From contig NZ_CP018617.1 in NCBI RefSeq assembly GCF_002849855.1, positions 868,001-932,000 of the forward strand: a stretch of DNA of 64,000 nt, read 5' to 3'. A program made the translations under genes and the position numbers. The stretch's first letter is position 1. Every line of letters begins with the position of its first letter. Shown here piece after piece: positions 14,700-23,751 of this stretch. The notes under the pieces are model-generated. The model was not told where the DNA came from. It saw only the letters and a program-made list of their open reading frames with translations, and searched no databases. This DNA comes from Vibrio azureus (lineage in GTDB: Bacteria > Pseudomonadota > Gammaproteobacteria > Enterobacterales > Vibrionaceae).

Positions 14700-15257
14700 C
14701 TATTTTTTACGGCAATATTCCGCGATAACGTACATTGATTGACCGCCATTTGCCTTACCAGAAACCAGCTTCGGATCGTCGCCAAGGCTTATGCCACGTA
14801 TGACCGTGCCTTGTTTGATGACTTGGTTTGTACCTCGAACGGGTAGGTCTTTGATGACCGTTACGTCGTCACCTTTTTTCAATTCAGTGCCGTTACAATC
14901 AAGCGTTTTATCGTCATCTGACATGCCTTTCATCGCCCAATTCATCTGCTCTTCTTCCATATACATCATATCGAGCGCATCCTGAGCCCAGCTTTCTGTG
15001 TTTAGGCGAGTCAATTGACGCCAAGCTGTAACTTGTACTGCTGGAACTTGGCTCCACATGCTATCGTTCAAGCAGCGCCAGTGATTAATGTCTTTAGGGT
15101 CTTCGATTTCACTATGACACTTATCACAAATCATGATAGCAGTATCAACTGTGACATTGCTGTGTGGTGGCACAGCGTAAGCCGTGAGTTGAGAATCTGA
15201 TGCACACAATTCACATTTTGAATCGCAGCGTGAAAGAAGAGTCGTTTCGATAGACAT
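14700..15257 (-). CDS. PhnA/YjdM-like zinc-ribbon protein
   Basis: 185 residues. The N-terminal zinc ribbon has CELCAS near residue 16 and ICDKCHSEIED near 48. The C-terminal SH3-like part carries ELKKGDDVTVIKDLPVRG and GTVIRGISLGDDP, the PhnA domain. Despite the name, PhnA-family proteins are not shown to cleave phosphonates in general; the role in this organism is unknown. The gene is intact and ends at the proposed att core with its terminator just beyond. RBS and start are ordinary. Confidence 0.85.
   Translation of the reverse strand: MSIETTLLSRCDSKCELCASDSQLTAYAVPPHSNVTVDTAIMICDKCHSEIEDPKDINHWRCLNDSMWSQVPAVQVTAWRQLTRLNTESWAQDALDMMYMEEEQMNWAMKGMSDDDKTLDCNGTELKKGDDVTVIKDLPVRGTNQVIKQGTVIRGISLGDDPKLVSGKANGGQSMYVIAEYCRKK
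14707..14720. repeat. Direct repeat, candidate attachment core (right copy)
   Basis: TTACGGCAATATTC, identical to 13429-13442; here it encodes the last codons of the phnA-like protein (EYCRKK). Tyrosine integrases often use gene 3' ends, so this could be an att core. Confidence 0.55.
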
Positions 15258-15404
15258 AAGAGCATACCTGAGTAATTTTGAATGGCGGTATTATCCACTT
15301 TATCTCGAGAAAAAAAAGGGGGGGAAGTCATTAATGACTCAATTCTGAGCAAATAGAACAGAGAAGTGTAGGGTAGTGAAGCCATGTGTGTGAGGAAAAA
15401 ATAA

Positions 15405-15440
15405 ACAATAAAAAAAGGCCCTGAAAAACAGAGCCTTAAA
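15405..15440 (-). terminator. Terminator of fadL-volA operon
   Basis: AAGGCCCTG (15415-15423) pairs with CAGAGCCTT (15429-15437), one mismatch, followed on the minus strand by a run of U. It lies 20 bases after the volA stop. Confidence 0.8.
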
Positions 15441-15457
15441 TTAATCGGAAGCTAACT

Positions 15458-17968
15458 TTAATTGATGTCTGTATTTATCGTGTTATCTAACAAATCATCA
15501 TCATTTTTCACATTAAAGTTACCGTCTTTGTTGCCTTTTGAAAGAGTAAACTTAACTATTTCGGAAGCCATTTCTTTATGTGCAGCCGGATCTTTTTCAG
15601 AAGTAACATCTGGCGCTATAACTGTTGAATGCTTAGCATGTTTGAAGTAGGAAGCTAACTTTGTTTTACCCTGTGTTCCAAGCATTGTGTTGGATAACTG
15701 CAATTTGGCAAGAAGCGGTTGCCCCCCAGCTGTAGGCATCGTTTTTACAGTGTTGGGAATGGTAGTATCTTGATTTGACTGAATAGCAAACACAGGAGCA
15801 TCCTTATCGACTAAAGAAGCTACGTTGTATGGGTCAACGGGATCAAGCACGGTTTGGGCTGCGAATGCAAACATATCGAGTGTGTAATCAATCATTTGCT
15901 TGTTCTGCTCAGATTGATTGTAAAAATCGTCAAAACACTTAACATCAGAGATCTTGTCATCGTTGGCACAGTTTTGCTGATAGTAAGTTCTATAATCAGG
16001 AACACCATTATAACTGACAGAATGTTTAATTTGACCGGAAAATGCTTGAGATTCCAGCAAGAATGGCGCGATAACGGCACCCGGATTAGCTAAAGTCGCA
16101 CTGGTATAGTGGAAATCTTCGCCATTATTAACGTCTGCAGCGGCATAAGAACTGATGCCTGTGATGGCTCCAATAGAATGGCCCATTAGCGAGATGTTGC
16201 TTGTATCTATAGTACTAAACGCAGACAAGTCTTCAGGAGAATGTTGTACAGCATAAGCCAGACCAAGGCCATCAATAGCACCTTGACGGATATTATCTCG
16301 AGCAACTGGCAAGTATTCCAAATTCATAAAGGGTGTTGGGTTACTTGGGGTTGTCACTACTTCTTTGGATAGAGCTCGTTGACCATGCAAAGGTTGATCG
16401 ATAGCAATAAGTGCATATGGTTTGTTATAGTTTGGGTTCTGGATGGCAGATGCAATATGCTCCAAAGCAAACAGGTAAGAAGTCTCTTTAATACCAGTAA
16501 TACCATGTTGATATTGTAGAAGAGGAAGGTTATCGTTGAAGTCCTCTCCATTATCTCCATCCTTGACTTCAGGAACAAACATCAGGAATGGTACGTCTTG
16601 TACAGAGCGAATTTGTGGTAATGTACTGTACTTAGTTAAAATACGCTCGGGATCCAATTGTTCGCCATTTGCAAGGAATAACTTAGCGCCAAATAGCTTA
16701 GCCTGATTCGCAGGGTTGGCTAACTGCTCCGAAAGGTTTTCAGGAGAAAAACCCAATTTTACCAGTTGCGTGACCAAATACGCTTGGTCTTGCTTAGACC
16801 CAGACGACAGCACTGAAAGTATCTTTAAGGCACTTGGCATAGCACTACGCCAAGGTTGTGTCTTCCATTGGTCGTTTTCTAAATTATTACTCAGAAAGTA
16901 AGGAAGCTTTACCGTTCCACGATAAACAGTGATCCCTTTTAATTTAGTCAATGCTTTTGCCAAAAGATAGAGATTTTTCATTTGTTCTGCTACGGCTAAG
17001 CCTTCTTGTGCATTTGGAAAAAGGCTTAGAAATAATTGATCAGAAAGTAACGCTTCACCAAAATCAATCTGAGTAACATTATTAAATGTGTAAAGTTCTT
17101 TGAGTTGTTCGGCAGGAATGTTATTTGGGTTAGCAGTATGACCCGGTTCCCAAGTTTTACTCGGGTCGGCTTTAGTCATTTCCTGTGCCACAGCTTTTAT
17201 TGATTGACCAACAGAAGCGGTGGTAAACATTGAGGAGTAAATAATGTCGTCTTTTTCGACACCATTAGCTCCAAATGTATTCTCAATCATCCAAACCATT
17301 TTTTGCGGTGCACTGAGGTCTCCACCTTGTGGCTTGGCAGATTTTAGCATTGCGTAAGATGGGGAAGTGCCTAGGTTATCTCCGTTGCTGTCTTTAATGC
17401 TTTGTTTTAGGGCATAGATATAAGTTGCATTTGGCTCTAAACCTTTAACTGGTAATACTTTAATATTTTTAAGATCGCTAGAAACAGCAATAAAGTCTTT
17501 TCCAGGGAACAAAGGGGTATAAACTTTATCTTGTGACTGTGGGTCATTGCTAATTTTAGCAACCAAAATACCGTCAGTCACGTTTTGACTATAACCTGAC
17601 TCAACAAGGTCATTGAGGAGAGTTACGCCTTGCTTAAAGTTTAGGTCGATAGAAAATGGCATGACGGTACTCCAGCCATCCGCTTCACCCATCGCGACTG
17701 ATGGGTTATTTAATCCCGTTGGTTCGCCAGGAGAAACAGGGATGTTTAAAGTATGATCCGTTGGGTCTAGAAGCAAAGATGATGGTACTGGAACGTTCGC
17801 GTTTGTACCTGATAATACAAAGTCGATAGAACCGTCACGGCCAAGAAGATCTTGGATGCTATCTTCAAATTGTGGGGTATCAGAAGTGCCTGAGCTTGAA
17901 CTGTTATCACCACACCCTGCTAATAATACAGCAGCACAAAGTAAAGATAGTTTAAATTTATGATTCAT
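15458..17968 (-). CDS. volA: Surface lipoprotein lysophospholipase VolA (Pla-1/cef lipase family)
   Basis: 836 residues. MNHKFKLSLLCAAVLLAGC is a lipoprotein signal with the lipidated Cys at 19. The lipase domain is in the C-terminal half with nucleophile motif GHSIG (Ser about 598). The N-terminal half is the long domain typical of Pla-1/cef extracellular lipases. In V. cholerae, VolA sits on the outer surface, cleaves lysophosphatidylcholine and releases fatty acid that the co-expressed FadL imports. Here too fadL is 23 bases upstream in the same direction. The match in length, lipobox and operon makes the orthology strong. Confidence 0.9.
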   Translation of the reverse strand: MNHKFKLSLLCAAVLLAGCGDNSSSSGTSDTPQFEDSIQDLLGRDGSIDFVLSGTNANVPVPSSLLLDPTDHTLNIPVSPGEPTGLNNPSVAMGEADGWSTVMPFSIDLNFKQGVTLLNDLVESGYSQNVTDGILVAKISNDPQSQDKVYTPLFPGKDFIAVSSDLKNIKVLPVKGLEPNATYIYALKQSIKDSNGDNLGTSPSYAMLKSAKPQGGDLSAPQKMVWMIENTFGANGVEKDDIIYSSMFTTASVGQSIKAVAQEMTKADPSKTWEPGHTANPNNIPAEQLKELYTFNNVTQIDFGEALLSDQLFLSLFPNAQEGLAVAEQMKNLYLLAKALTKLKGITVYRGTVKLPYFLSNNLENDQWKTQPWRSAMPSALKILSVLSSGSKQDQAYLVTQLVKLGFSPENLSEQLANPANQAKLFGAKLFLANGEQLDPERILTKYSTLPQIRSVQDVPFLMFVPEVKDGDNGEDFNDNLPLLQYQHGITGIKETSYLFALEHIASAIQNPNYNKPYALIAIDQPLHGQRALSKEVVTTPSNPTPFMNLEYLPVARDNIRQGAIDGLGLAYAVQHSPEDLSAFSTIDTSNISLMGHSIGAITGISSYAAADVNNGEDFHYTSATLANPGAVIAPFLLESQAFSGQIKHSVSYNGVPDYRTYYQQNCANDDKISDVKCFDDFYNQSEQNKQMIDYTLDMFAFAAQTVLDPVDPYNVASLVDKDAPVFAIQSNQDTTIPNTVKTMPTAGGQPLLAKLQLSNTMLGTQGKTKLASYFKHAKHSTVIAPDVTSEKDPAAHKEMASEIVKFTLSKGNKDGNFNVKNDDDLLDNTINTDIN

Positions 17969-17991
17969 TCTGGTTTACTCCGATAATACCG

Positions 17992-19230
17992 TTATTTGAA
18001 GGTGTAGTTCATTTGAATTGCACTAATGTATGCAACACCTTTGGAGTCAAAGCTGAGCTCTTTATTGATGTTGTTCGTTTCTTTGAATGAGCCAGACTTA
18101 CTTTTAACCAGCGCAAATCCAGCATCTAAAGACAGGTTTTCCTGTACTTTATAAGTAAAGCCTGCGGTGTACCACATACGGTCACTGTCAGGGATGCTAA
18201 GCGTTGCTTCGCCTGCTTGTTCGTCATAGGCGATACCGGCTCTTAGGGTCCAATCTTGGTTAAGAGTGTAAGCACCACCGACTGAATAACGGTTATTACC
18301 TTTGTAATGCTCTGGCTTTTGAAAACAAACACCGCCTAAACAATCACTACTGGTTGCTTTTAGCTCAGTGAACTCACTCCAGTCAGTATGTTGCCAGCCA
18401 TAGTGGACTGCCCATTGGTCATTCAATTGGTGGAAACCAGAAAGTTCAATAATGGCAGGCAAGGAGATTTTAAGGCGACCTTTAACCTTTTTTGGACTCG
18501 AAAGGCCAGAATCGTAGCTATTAAATTCACCATCGTCAAAATCAAGATCGATTTTAGAACGGTAGCCAAAACCAAAACGATGATTTTCATTTAACTCAAA
18601 TAGTGCACCTACGTTCCAACCAAATGCGACGGTATCACCATCCATGCTAATAAGCTTTTTCGATTTTTGAGCCTCACCGGCTGCTGAAGTCAGATTACCT
18701 TGGTGGCGAGTAAGTTCAGCTTGAGCATAAACAAGGTTTACACCTCCACCAAGGCTAAATTGTTCATTAATTCGGTAAGCGACATTAGGATTAAAATTTA
18801 CAGATACAAGGGAGGTGTCGCCTGCTAAATCTCCAGCGGAAATATCATCAGGGTAATCGGTTGCTACACCATAGTTGGTAAACATACCGAAGCCCCAAGC
18901 CCACTGATCATTAATTGGACTGATATAATAAGCAGCAGGAACAAACTGCATCGGTGCGACATCTTTTGAGTGCTCATTATTTGTAACGTCGTAGACATCA
19001 ATTTCAGGGTCAACAATAGAAAAAGCACCTGAAAATTGAGCTTCTTTAAAGCGTGTCATGGCTGCTGGGTTACGTGCTAATACACTCGCATTATCAGCTA
19101 CAGCACCTTCACCAGAAAATGCTCTACCTAGGCCCGATGCTGAATGTTCGTTCACTTGAAAACCCGCAGAATGGGCATTAAACGCCATCAATACGGATAT
19201 TGAAAGCAGAGAGCAGCGCGTTTTATTCAT
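17992..19230 (-). CDS. fadL: Outer-membrane long-chain fatty acid transporter FadL
   Basis: 412 residues from the ATG at 19230 (AAGGAAAG upstream); the frame is open to 19290 but those residues precede a clear signal peptide (MNKTRCSLLSISVLMAFNAH, cleaved before AGFQV). The mature N-terminus AGFQVNEHSASGLGRAFSG is the hatch signature of the FadL beta barrel, with the conserved NPAAM segment nearby. The barrel ends in aromatic residue F-K. FadL imports long-chain fatty acids; with VolA downstream this is a lysophospholipid-scavenging unit. The promoter lies in the 500-base divergent region. Confidence 0.92.
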   Translation of the reverse strand: MNKTRCSLLSISVLMAFNAHSAGFQVNEHSASGLGRAFSGEGAVADNASVLARNPAAMTRFKEAQFSGAFSIVDPEIDVYDVTNNEHSKDVAPMQFVPAAYYISPINDQWAWGFGMFTNYGVATDYPDDISAGDLAGDTSLVSVNFNPNVAYRINEQFSLGGGVNLVYAQAELTRHQGNLTSAAGEAQKSKKLISMDGDTVAFGWNVGALFELNENHRFGFGYRSKIDLDFDDGEFNSYDSGLSSPKKVKGRLKISLPAIIELSGFHQLNDQWAVHYGWQHTDWSEFTELKATSSDCLGGVCFQKPEHYKGNNRYSVGGAYTLNQDWTLRAGIAYDEQAGEATLSIPDSDRMWYTAGFTYKVQENLSLDAGFALVKSKSGSFKETNNINKELSFDSKGVAYISAIQMNYTFK

Positions 19231-19796
19231 TCTTTCCTTCCTAAAGGTCGTTATATTAGGCTTGAGCCCAAAAGTTAAATTCAGTAACAAAAAAGTCAGG
19301 CTATAGTTCTAAAAATAACACCTAGAGCTATTGATTCTGTTATTACTTAAATACGTCACTAAATTTAAATTTAACATAATGTTTACTTAATGCTAACTTT
19401 TATTCTTCGCCATTGTCAAAGAAACGACGAATTTCAATTAGTAAAACTGATGCATAAATCAAAATAAAAGATTTCAGCTTTGCATTATGCCGAGATAATT
19501 TCATCAAATGGTATTACCAGATTAAATCTTTGATAAATATTGAACAGAAATCGTTTAATTATTGAACGGTTGAGCGTTTCTATACAGTTTGTTTATAGGT
19601 TGATAAACAAAATCTAAAGTAGGGACATTCATGAGTAAAAACTCTAAAATTGTTAGCAAGCTCGATTATACGCAAGTAAGTTCATTCGATTTATTAAGCT
19701 TTCATCATAATTTTTGCTGACATTTTGTGGTTAAATAAACAACGTAATAGCATATGCACGGTTATATTTTTAACTCATAGCGAAAAAGGATGGAAA
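19231..19796. other. Divergent region between fadL and the thioesterase gene
   Basis: 566 AT-rich bases carrying promoters for both sides. No clear FadR or CRP site was found by eye. A 29-codon ORF is listed separately. Otherwise I see no gene. Confidence 0.5.
19631..19720 (+). CDS. Possible 29-residue small protein
   Basis: ATG with GTAGGG 7-10 bases upstream; codes for a polar N-terminus MSKNSKIVSKLDY and a C-terminus FHHNFC. No transmembrane helix. Kept at low confidence because only the ribosome site and frame support it. Confidence 0.25.
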   Translation: MSKNSKIVSKLDYTQVSSFDLLSFHHNFC

Positions 19797-20231
19797 ATGA
19801 GCATTTGGACTGAAACACTTTCATTAGAACTTCTCAATGCAACGTCGAAGAACACCATGATGGAGCACTTGCAGATTAAGTACACCGAATTTACTTCAGA
19901 TACGATCAGTGCAACGATGCCCGTTTGTCACTATACGCACCAACCTTTCGGCTTACTTCATGGTGGAGCTTCCGTCGTTCTTGCTGAAACCTTGGGCTCT
20001 CTAGCGGCAAATTGTTGTGTCAAGGAGGGGCATTACTGCGTTGGTCTGGAGATCAATGCAAATCATATTCGCTCGGTAAAAAGTGGCATTGTAACGGGTC
20101 AGGCGAAACCGATTCATCTAGGCTCAACAACACAAGTTTGGCAAATTGATATTAAAAACGAAGACGATCAATTAGTATGTACGAGTCGTTTGACGGTCGC
20201 GGTTAAACAACGCACTGCTACGCCCAAGTAA
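19797..20231 (+). CDS. menI: Hotdog-fold acyl-CoA thioesterase (MenI/YbdB type)
   Basis: 144 residues from the ATG at 19797 (AAGGA 7 bases upstream). The hotdog signature is clear: PFGLLHGGASVVLAETLGS, with the catalytic Glu in VVLAETLGS and the substrate-side GLEINANHIRSVKSG. This subgroup includes 1,4-dihydroxy-2-naphthoyl-CoA thioesterase (menaquinone synthesis) and EntH/YbdB; sequence alone does not choose, so the symbol is tentative. The last codons and stop (CCCAAGTAA) come from a dispersed palindromic repeat. Confidence 0.75.
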   Translation: MSIWTETLSLELLNATSKNTMMEHLQIKYTEFTSDTISATMPVCHYTHQPFGLLHGGASVVLAETLGSLAANCCVKEGHYCVGLEINANHIRSVKSGIVTGQAKPIHLGSTTQVWQIDIKNEDDQLVCTSRLTVAVKQRTATPK

Positions 20232-20250
20232 CCTCAAGAATCTTGGGTAT
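20221..20250. repeat. Palindromic Vibrio repeat, minimal copy
   Basis: CCCAAGTAACCTC...TCTTGGGTAT: the two ends of the repeat family face each other over about 30 bases. It forms the stop of the upstream thioesterase gene. A more decayed copy follows near 20525-20580. Confidence 0.65.
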
Positions 20251-20285
20251 CATTAATATTAAAACGAAGATATAGTAAAATACAC

Positions 20286-20519
20286 ATGGTTATTGATTTC
20301 TCACTAGGCAAAATTGTTGCTACTCCTCATGAAGTTGTCATCAAACTTATTGGCGATAATATGGTCACTTTGCAAGCTCATACTGATGCTTTACAACTGC
20401 TAGGCCGCGGAGCGAATGTTATTTTAGCGCATGGAGCAGAAACGAAATGGTCGATCAAATTGGATGATGAGCAGCAGTTGCAAGCGTTAGCCAGCGCCAT
20501 TGGAATTGATGTTCGATAG
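20286..20519 (+). CDS. Small conserved vibrio protein (DUF3389-like)
   Basis: 77 residues beginning MVIDFSLGKIVATPHEVVIKL, with a middle TLQAHTDALQLLGRGANVILA. I recognise this as the DUF3389 family found in vibrios. Predicted all-beta start and helical end; no catalytic motif. Function unknown. It stands alone between a thioesterase and a regulator. Confidence 0.7.
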   Translation: MVIDFSLGKIVATPHEVVIKLIGDNMVTLQAHTDALQLLGRGANVILAHGAETKWSIKLDDEQQLQALASAIGIDVR

Positions 20520-20660
20520 CCATTCTACCCAAGCCGCCTTTAGAAGCTTAATTCAGTAAGAGAACCTTAGGTATCTTTGGCTCAAAGAGTGAAAAATTTG
20601 CACTTTTCATTAAAAATGAGGAAACTGAAGATATCAATCGAATGAAACCATTTCCTCTTT

Positions 20661-22367
20661 ATGACTAGTACACGATTACGTCTTCAATTCGAGACCCTGT
20701 TCAAGAAATTTTCTGGTCAAAATTCAGAAGCCCAGTTGGACGATATTACGGACGCGTTATTTTGTACTCGTCGTAATGCTCGTATCGTCCTCAACAAGCT
20801 AGAGCAAGAAGGCTGGATCGAATGGCATCCTTCGGCTGGACGAGGCAAGCTGTCCAAGCTGATTTTCAAACGCAGCCGAAATGACGTCAGTGAAAAATTA
20901 GCCAGACATTATCTCGAAGAGGGCAAAATTGGCCAAGCGCTTGAAGCGTTGGATAATGATGCCACCAAGCTTGCCCAAGTCATTCAAGGTTACCTTGGGC
21001 TACAACACCAACAAGGTGAGCAGGTGATTCGCTTACCTTATTATCGCCCATTGTTGATGCTTAATCCTCAGAAACTGATGCGTCGTTCAGAATTGCACAT
21101 TGCTCAGCAAGTTTTTAGTGGCTTAACCAGATTAGATGACGAAGAGTGCCTTCAGCCCGATTTAGCGCATCATTGGGAAGCACTATCAGACAAACATTGG
21201 CGTTTTTATTTAAGGCGTGGGGTTCGTTTTCATAATGGTCAACGTCTCACCACCGCTTGTGTGATTGAGAGCATAAAAGAATTATGTGATTTTAACCTTT
21301 TTTCACATATCGAAAGTGTCAGCTCACCTGAACCGTGGACGATAGATATCCTTTTATGTCGTCCTGATAAATACTTACCTCAATCACTCAGTGAGCCACA
21401 AGCCAAAATATTGCTGCCATCATCAATGCGCTCTGAAGAATTTGATACCAAGCCAATCGGTACCGGACCATTTCAAATCAAAATTAATGACGAAAAACGC
21501 CTCATTTTGACTGCATTTGATGGCTATTTTGGTCTGCGCCCACTTCTCGATCAGGTGGAAATATGGGTTATTGATGAAGCATATTCTTCAATTGTCTATC
21601 CTAGTTTGTCCAAACCTCAGATGGATAAAACCTCTTCTGCTGATGACGTTGAACTTGATCCGGGTTGCACACTTTTGCTGCTCAATAAACGCTCTGGTTT
21701 AGCCAAAGATCCTCGATGGGCAGAATTTTTGAGCCAAGCGTTAAACAGTTATCAAATTTATGCACACCTGCCTCAAGATAAAGTTGTTGAGTTTGGTATT
21801 TTACCTGCTTTCGGTTTGAAGCCAGGATGGTTGGATCTCGTTCCTTCGTCAATCGGTGCCGCACCACAGCAAGGTAAGCCGATCTGTGTGGCGTATCAAA
21901 AGAACCATCCGGTATACCCAAGTATTGCCCAAGCGATTAAACAACAATTGCTTCCTTATGATATCAACATCACTTTTTTAACTTATGAGTATGAACTCCC
22001 GAGCGTCGATGATATCGATATATGGATCAAACCAATGGGGATTACTACCCGTCGTGACGATGTTTTTGCTGGCTGGTTATTAGACTACAGTAATATTGAG
22101 CAAGCCAGTAATAACAATGATTTTTCAAGTTGGGTCACATTGGTTGATGGCTGGCGAGCTGGGAAATACAACGATTTTCCAGCTCGTGAATTGGGCCGTC
22201 AGCTGGTAAAAAGTTGCCAAGTGATTCCCATGTTCCATTGTTGGCTTGGAGTCAACAAAGACCATAGTGGTGCATTACAAAATGCAAAATGTAATGCGTT
22301 AGGGTGGTTTGATTTTAGTCGAGTATGGGTTAAACCGGAAATAGAGAATTATGGCAAAACCAAATAA
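20661..22367 (+). CDS. SgrR-family transcriptional regulator
   Basis: 568 residues. N-terminal winged helix (TSTRLRLQFETLFKKFSG, LDDITDALFCTRRNARIVLNKLEQEGWIEW) followed by a periplasmic-binding-protein-like domain from about residue 130 (YYRPLLMLNPQKLMRRSELHI, VRFHNGQRLTT) without a signal peptide. This is the SgrR architecture; SgrR in E. coli senses sugar-phosphate stress, but family members in vibrios have varied ligands. No SgrS-like RNA is seen beside it. It overlaps the next gene by 17 bases. Confidence 0.85.
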   Translation: MTSTRLRLQFETLFKKFSGQNSEAQLDDITDALFCTRRNARIVLNKLEQEGWIEWHPSAGRGKLSKLIFKRSRNDVSEKLARHYLEEGKIGQALEALDNDATKLAQVIQGYLGLQHQQGEQVIRLPYYRPLLMLNPQKLMRRSELHIAQQVFSGLTRLDDEECLQPDLAHHWEALSDKHWRFYLRRGVRFHNGQRLTTACVIESIKELCDFNLFSHIESVSSPEPWTIDILLCRPDKYLPQSLSEPQAKILLPSSMRSEEFDTKPIGTGPFQIKINDEKRLILTAFDGYFGLRPLLDQVEIWVIDEAYSSIVYPSLSKPQMDKTSSADDVELDPGCTLLLLNKRSGLAKDPRWAEFLSQALNSYQIYAHLPQDKVVEFGILPAFGLKPGWLDLVPSSIGAAPQQGKPICVAYQKNHPVYPSIAQAIKQQLLPYDINITFLTYEYELPSVDDIDIWIKPMGITTRRDDVFAGWLLDYSNIEQASNNNDFSSWVTLVDGWRAGKYNDFPARELGRQLVKSCQVIPMFHCWLGVNKDHSGALQNAKCNALGWFDFSRVWVKPEIENYGKTK

Positions 22368-22602
22368 GAAACAGCCTTCCAAAACTGTGGTCATTTCTTG
22401 CTCTAAATGTAAAGCAGTGTTATTCAAGTACCGAAAAGGGGGTAAAGGGGCGTTAGTTAAATGTTTCAAGGAGCGTATCACACAAGACTTTACTCTTACC
22501 GCTTGCTTTTGTCCCAACTGTAGCCAAGAATTTGCAAGAGAGACCCTAATCCGTGGCACGCCTGCCTATAAAATTATTGGCGGTAAGGTAACAATGAAAT
22601 GA
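22351..22602 (+). CDS. Small zinc-ribbon protein
   Basis: 83 residues with two CxxC knuckles (SCSKCKAVLF; CFCPNCSQEF) separated by about 40 residues, so a single zinc ribbon is likely. It overlaps the regulator upstream and the cutA start downstream (ATGA-type, 4 bases), giving a three-gene operon. Not assigned to a known family. Confidence 0.65.
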   Translation: MAKPNKKQPSKTVVISCSKCKAVLFKYRKGGKGALVKCFKERITQDFTLTACFCPNCSQEFARETLIRGTPAYKIIGGKVTMK

Positions 22603-22937
22603 CAATAAACGAACGATATGAATACTGCATGGTTCTCAGTACAGTAGGCTCGGCAGAAAATCGCGATATTATCATCAAAAACTTACTTGATGACCAACTT
22701 GCTGCTTGCATTCAAACTCTGTCTATCGACAGTCATTATGTATGGCAAGGCGAGGTATGTAGTGACCCAGAATGGCTATTAATTATCAAGACAAGAAGAG
22801 ACTTATACGCCTTGGTCGAAGAGAAAATCAAGAACTTGCACGAATATGAGATTGCTCAGATTGTACAAGTTCCCATTGTCGATGGTTTTAACCCATATTT
22901 AACTTGGCTTAACCAGTCTACGCTGCGTGGCCAATAA
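22599..22937 (+). CDS. cutA: Divalent-cation tolerance protein CutA
   Basis: 112 residues, the family length. STVGSAENRDIIIKNLLDDQLAACIQ near the N-terminus, YVWQGEV in the centre and IKTRRDLYALVEEKIKNLHEYEIAQIVQVPI with the YLTWL end are characteristic. CutA is a trimeric ferredoxin-like protein, linked to copper tolerance in E. coli. Its 3' end overlaps the opposing DUF2238 gene by 39 bases. Confidence 0.93.
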   Translation: MTINERYEYCMVLSTVGSAENRDIIIKNLLDDQLAACIQTLSIDSHYVWQGEVCSDPEWLLIIKTRRDLYALVEEKIKNLHEYEIAQIVQVPIVDGFNPYLTWLNQSTLRGQ

Positions 22938-23495
22938 CAGTAAAGCTGTCACGGCACCGAGTGTGTCACACAACATATCTTTTTGTGCATCCCAAACATC
23001 CCCTTGAGAGCCCAAAAAAGCGATCCCTTCATCACCACCGGCTAGTGCGGCATACCACCATTCTATAATTTCATAGCTCGCCGCCAGAGACATAATGGCA
23101 AATAAAGCAAATAGCGTTGAAAACGTCATGCTTAATTTTTTTTGTCTTATCAAGTATTCGGCAATAGGGTAGGCATAAAGGCCGATTGAAAAGTGCGCGA
23201 CGCGATCAAAGTTATTACGCTCTGAACCGATCAATTGATTAAACCAGTCAAAAGGAACGTTGGCAAAAGTATATTTGGCACCAATTGTATGTAAACAAAG
23301 CCAAATGAACATTAAAATATAAGCAGTTTTGCTAAAAGTAAACCGGAGTGATATCACCCATATAATGGTAAGTATGGCAAGTGCAGGAATAATTTCTGCA
23401 AGCCAGACAGCAAATGAACTTGGTTCGACGACAGAAAATAAAAAGATAAAAGTATATAGCAAAGTTAATAAGCGTAATGTCGTACTACTTTTCAT
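22899..23495 (-). CDS. DUF2238 inner-membrane protein (YjdF-like)
   Basis: 198 residues from the ATG at 23495; the frame is open to 23561. About six membrane helices are visible. The signature of the family lies in GSERNNFDRVAHFSIGLYAYP and the later SYEIIEWW and GDVWDAQKDMLCDTLGA segments, where charged residues are embedded near helices. Function unknown. Convergent with and overlapping cutA. Confidence 0.8.
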   Translation of the reverse strand: MKSSTTLRLLTLLYTFIFLFSVVEPSSFAVWLAEIIPALAILTIIWVISLRFTFSKTAYILMFIWLCLHTIGAKYTFANVPFDWFNQLIGSERNNFDRVAHFSIGLYAYPIAEYLIRQKKLSMTFSTLFALFAIMSLAASYEIIEWWYAALAGGDEGIAFLGSQGDVWDAQKDMLCDTLGAVTALLLLATQRRLVKPS

Positions 23496-23751
23496 AGGGT
23501 GATATGTCCTTAAATGGCATGTTAGCCGCATTATGATTACATATAAATGAACGGCGTTCAATAAACTAGGAACTTTTCCATAAGCTCCATCAATACAGTG
23601 CAGTGACGAATCACAAAGCTTGCGAATAGGTGTAATAATTCTGCGCTCAGGGCTAATTTTTTACTTAATAAAATAATAATTAGGTTTGCGTTCAAGCATA
23701 GTCACTCATAAAATTCACTTTATTATATTTACATTACAAAGAAGTAAAGTC

